64,000 bases of DNA, taken from assembly GCF_030929605.1 (NCBI RefSeq), contig NZ_JAVFVS010000001.1, forward strand, positions 124,001 to 188,000, written 5' to 3'. This document shows, piece by piece, positions 61,527 to 64,000 of the stretch. The notes beneath the pieces are model-generated. The model had not been told where the DNA came from. It did no database searches and saw nothing but the letters and a program-made list of their open reading frames with translations. Position 1 is the first letter of the stretch, and the number at the start of each line of letters is the position of its first letter. The position numbers and the translations under genes are program-made. Source of the DNA: Flavobacterium sp. LHD-80 (GTDB taxonomy: Bacteria > Bacteroidota > Bacteroidia > Flavobacteriales > Flavobacteriaceae).

Positions 61527-62608
61527 AACTGCTTTACATTGTTCCCAAAATAAAAAATGCTGGTGGTGTCGCACGCGTACTTTCGGTAAAAGCCAATTAT
61601 TTTGTCGAAAAATTTGGGTATAAAGTTCATATTTTGTCTCAAAACGAAGAAAATGATTCGTTTTTTTATGATTTCAATTCTGATATTGTTTTTCATAATA
61701 TGATTTTGAATGGAAATGCTTTTCAGTTTCTAAAATCTTATAAAAAACAATTGAATCAAAAGATTGCAGGAATTAATCCAGATGTTATTTTGGTCGCTGA
61801 TAATGGTTTAAAAGCTTTTATTTTTCCATTTATAATTAATACCAAAATCCCAATTGTTTTTGAATCGCACGGTTCTAAATTTATTGAAGAAAAAGAACTG
61901 AATTTTCATTTTACGACAAAGTTTATTTCAAAAATAAAATACCATTTCAAAGATTTTGGGATAAAAAAATATACCAAAGTTGTGGCTTTGTCTAAAGCAA
62001 ATCTGAAAGAATGGAATATTAAAAATGGAATTGTAATTTCAAATCCTTCATGGGTTCAAACTGATGTTTATGCTGATTTGCGACATAAAAAAGTGATCGC
62101 AATTGCCAGAAATTCTTATGAAAAGGGATTGGATAAGTTATTGCATATTTGGAAAGAAGTTACAAAAAAGCATCCAGGCTGGATGTTAAATATTTATACA
62201 GATGATTTTGATTGCCTTAACAATAATGTTGTTGATTTAGGAATTGCTTCAACTGTTTCTGTTTTTGGTTTTGTCAAAAATATTGAAGATAAATATCTCG
62301 AATCTTCAATTTATGCAATGACTTCAAGATCAGAAGGCTTTCCGATGGTTTTGCTTGAGGCAATGTCTTTTGGTTTGCCTTGCATTGCGTTTGATTGCCC
62401 AACAGGACCAAGATCATTAATTAAAAATGAAGAAAATGGTTTTTTAATTCCTAACCATGATTTTGAAAAATATATAGCTAAACTTTCTATTTTGATAGAA
62501 TGTGAAGACATAAGAATAAAATTGGGTAAAAATGCTAAGCAAGTTTCTGATAATTATTCGGTAGAAAAAATAATGGAGAAGTGGAAGGAGTTTTTTGAAG
62601 AACTATAA
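61523..62608 (+). CDS. Family 4 glycosyltransferase
   Basis: The protein has 361 residues with a GT-B fold. The N-terminus is LLYIVPKIKNAGGVARVLSV, where GGV is the donor loop. The C-terminal half has VIAIARNSYEKGLDKLLHIW, then SSIYAMTSRSEGFPMVLLEA, then FGLPCIAFDCPTGPRSLI. It closes the operon of polysaccharide genes on the plus strand and is followed by a family B palindromic element. Confidence 0.92.
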   Translation: MKLLYIVPKIKNAGGVARVLSVKANYFVEKFGYKVHILSQNEENDSFFYDFNSDIVFHNMILNGNAFQFLKSYKKQLNQKIAGINPDVILVADNGLKAFIFPFIINTKIPIVFESHGSKFIEEKELNFHFTTKFISKIKYHFKDFGIKKYTKVVALSKANLKEWNIKNGIVISNPSWVQTDVYADLRHKKVIAIARNSYEKGLDKLLHIWKEVTKKHPGWMLNIYTDDFDCLNNNVVDLGIASTVSVFGFVKNIEDKYLESSIYAMTSRSEGFPMVLLEAMSFGLPCIAFDCPTGPRSLIKNEENGFLIPNHDFEKYIAKLSILIECEDIRIKLGKNAKQVSDNYSVEKIMEKWKEFFEEL

Positions 62609-62622
62609 ATTAGTTAGCATCA

Positions 62623-62730
62623 GTTTGTCATTTCGAGGAACGAGAAATCTCCACGAGAAGCTCCGTACAGAATGTCGCCAATCTTTGTAGAATTACTTGT
62701 GGAGATTTCTCGTTCCTCGAAATGACAAAC
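62623..62730. repeat. Palindromic element, family B copy 3 (32-bp perfect arms)
   Basis: Arms at 62623-62654 and 62699-62730 are exact 32-bp complements around a 44-nt centre containing CAATCTTTGTAGAATTAC. The same centre and similar ends occur at 17721-17829 and 17864-17964. It fills the gap between convergent genes. Confidence 0.93.
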
Positions 62731-62741
62731 TAGGCGAAATG

Positions 62742-63602
62742 TTATTTTAATACTTTGCAGGAGAAAAATCCCAATTTATAAATATCAAAAAGGAATAAAG
62801 ATGGCTTTTCGGAAAGTAAATTTATTTCGATTTGGATATTTTTGTTTTTGAAAACAGAAGTCGCAAAACCAATTAATTTTAGCTTTTCAAGAAGCTCAAA
62901 AGCTTTAATTATTTTACTTTCTTCAGAAGAAATTTTTCCTGAATTATAAAGAACAACTAAGTTTTCCAAAGCCGTTTTTGTTTTGTCTAAAAACACTTCT
63001 GAAGTTTCTAAATTCAAGTGAAAAGTTGGGTTTTCGATTCGGGAAATTTCAAAATGATTCTTTTTTAAAACAGAGAAAAAAAGTAAATCTTCGTAACCGT
63101 ACTTTGTAATCGATTCATCAAAAGGAAATTTCAGAAAAACTTCTTTTTTAATCCATAAATTAGAACTTAAAAGTGCTGAAGTTTCTCTTTTACTGCCATA
63201 AATCCAGCGTAAAAGCTTTTCTTTTTCTGGTTTTTTATTTTCATAAATAATGCCACCAAAAACGATTTTTTCTTCGGAATTTGAAATTGCAGAAATATAG
63301 TTTTGGATAAAATTATTTTCTGATGGAAAAGTATCGCAATCTAAAATCAACAACCAATCATACTTTGCTTTTTGAGCTAATGAATTGATGTTTTTTCCTC
63401 TTCCTAAATTGGTTTCATTTATAAAAAATGAACCATTAGAAAAAGAATTAATTTCTTGATTTAGAATGTTTTTCTGCGAATTTGAAGCGTCGTCCTGACA
63501 AAGAATTTCAAAAATAATACCGCATAAATTACATTGCTTTACGAGTTCTTCAGCGAGAGGAAAAGCATTGTAATCATAAACCGGAATTAAAATAGAAAGC
63601 AT
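62742..63602 (-). CDS. Family 2 glycosyltransferase
   Basis: The protein has 286 residues. [20 protein letters not shown] opens the GT-A fold. CQDDASNSQ and NLGRGKNINSLAQKAKYDWL follow. The metal-binding motif is LLILDCDTFPSENNFI, and the YGYEDLLFFSVLKKN region provides the acceptor ED motif. It is probably part of the surface polysaccharide locus though transcribed with ftsE, whose stop overlaps its ATG by one base. Confidence 0.9.
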   Translation of the reverse strand: MLSILIPVYDYNAFPLAEELVKQCNLCGIIFEILCQDDASNSQKNILNQEINSFSNGSFFINETNLGRGKNINSLAQKAKYDWLLILDCDTFPSENNFIQNYISAISNSEEKIVFGGIIYENKKPEKEKLLRWIYGSKRETSALLSSNLWIKKEVFLKFPFDESITKYGYEDLLFFSVLKKNHFEISRIENPTFHLNLETSEVFLDKTKTALENLVVLYNSGKISSEESKIIKAFELLEKLKLIGFATSVFKNKNIQIEINLLSEKPSLFLFDIYKLGFFSCKVLK

Positions 63603-64000
63603 TACACGCTTCTTTGCACCACTTCGAAGATTCTTTCATCTTCGCATTTCAATGTTTTCGATGGGAATTTCATCAATAAAGCATAATCGTGCGTTGCCAT
63701 GATAACCGTTTTTCCGTTTGCGTTGATGTTTTTAAGTACTTCTAAAACCTCAGAACTTGTTTGTGGGTCAAGGTTTCCTGTTGGTTCATCGGCTAGAATA
63801 AATTCAGGGTCGTTTAACAAAGCACGAGCAATCGCAACACGCTGTTGTTCACCGCCAGAAAGCTGGTGAGGCATTTTGTTTAAGAAATCTTTCATTCCAA
63901 CTTTGTCCAAAACTTCGTCGATTTTGTACTCCATTGCTTCTTTTTCTGTCCAGCCAGTTGCTCTCAAAACAAAAAGCATATTGTCTTTTACAGAACGGTC
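63602..64000 (-). CDS. ftsE: Cell division ATP-binding protein FtsE, C-terminal part (cut by window edge)
   Basis: The frame runs leftwards from the window end. The 132 codons visible begin [17 protein letters not shown], typical of FtsE, followed by the ABC signature [20 protein letters not shown], Walker [14 protein letters not shown] and the H-loop ATHDYALL. FtsE pairs with FtsX to control peptidoglycan hydrolases at the division site. The start lies outside the window; the Met at 63979 is internal. The gene is translationally linked to the glycosyltransferase downstream. Confidence 0.92.
   Translation of the reverse strand, partial: DRSVKDNMLFVLRATGWTEKEAMEYKIDEVLDKVGMKDFLNKMPHQLSGGEQQRVAIARALLNDPEFILADEPTGNLDPQTSSEVLEVLKNINANGKTVIMATHDYALLMKFPSKTLKCEDERIFEVVQRSV

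Overview
The window is a 64 kb stretch of chromosome from a low-GC member of the Bacteroidetes, most likely a Flavobacterium or close relative. The evidence is the gene content (monomeric isocitrate dehydrogenase, PUR-alpha-like DUF3276, DUF5723, DUF6515, phosphate-selective-type porin, cyclophilin-FKBP fusion, short lipoboxes ending in SC or AC) and the promoters. At least sixteen starts are preceded by the Bacteroidetes -7 element TAnnTTTG, often continued as TTTGCAnC. No rRNA, tRNA, CRISPR array, transposase or prophage gene was seen.

Layout. 1-1.6 kb: start of icd, then rplS and trmD. 1.8-12.4 kb: scattered housekeeping and stress genes (lipoproteins, FMN reductase, Tat-exported TIM-barrel protein, archaemetzincin, cupin, MFS pump, peptidyl-prolyl isomerase, Gre-like factor, thioredoxin-like protein, three alpha/beta hydrolases, CsaA-like protein). 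12.5-20 kb: DUF3276, ABC exporter, amino-acid dehydrogenase, nusB, yajC, pepT. 20-24.3 kb: a formylglycine-generating-enzyme homologue, a Tyr/Asn-rich surface protein and a porin pair. 24.5-31.8 kb: pyrD, a DUF3307/SatD pair with an unusual 28-bp repeat array, HMG-CoA lyase, a lipoprotein/DUF5723 pair and guaB. 31.8-43 kb: a Tet(X)-like monooxygenase with its TetR regulator, L,D-transpeptidase, nudK, purA, fur, a RelA/SpoT protein, a serine hydrolase and a SpoU methyltransferase. 43-54.6 kb: DUF2167 and phosphatase genes, then a membrane/vWA/MoxR cluster (TPM, DUF58, MoxR, DUF4350, DUF4129, SpoIIM, divergent RDD). 54.6-63.6 kb: a surface polysaccharide locus (GNAT, DegT aminotransferase, Wzx flippase, hexapeptide acyltransferase, four glycosyltransferases, FdtA-type cupin). 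63.6-64 kb: the end of ftsE.

How genes work together. The FdtA-like isomerase, the DegT aminotransferase and an acyltransferase together suggest a dTDP-3-acetamido-3,6-dideoxyhexose, which the glycosyltransferases would assemble and Wzx would export. MoxR, DUF58, DUF4350, DUF4129 and SpoIIM look like one co-transcribed envelope module. TetR has a clear palindromic operator over its promoter and probably controls itself and the Tet(X)-like oxygenase. SatD carries a helix-turn-helix and is preceded by four 28-bp repeats that are a plausible operator.

The most striking non-coding feature is the dense set of intergenic repeats: heptad arrays of ACTGANN type that reverse orientation midway, octamer arrays (usually four 8-bp units), about 105-bp elements with arms up to 32 bp perfect, and several unrelated long-loop inverted repeats. 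Most lie just 3' of genes, and two genes take their last codons from such a repeat. All function calls are from reading the sequence; no database search was run.
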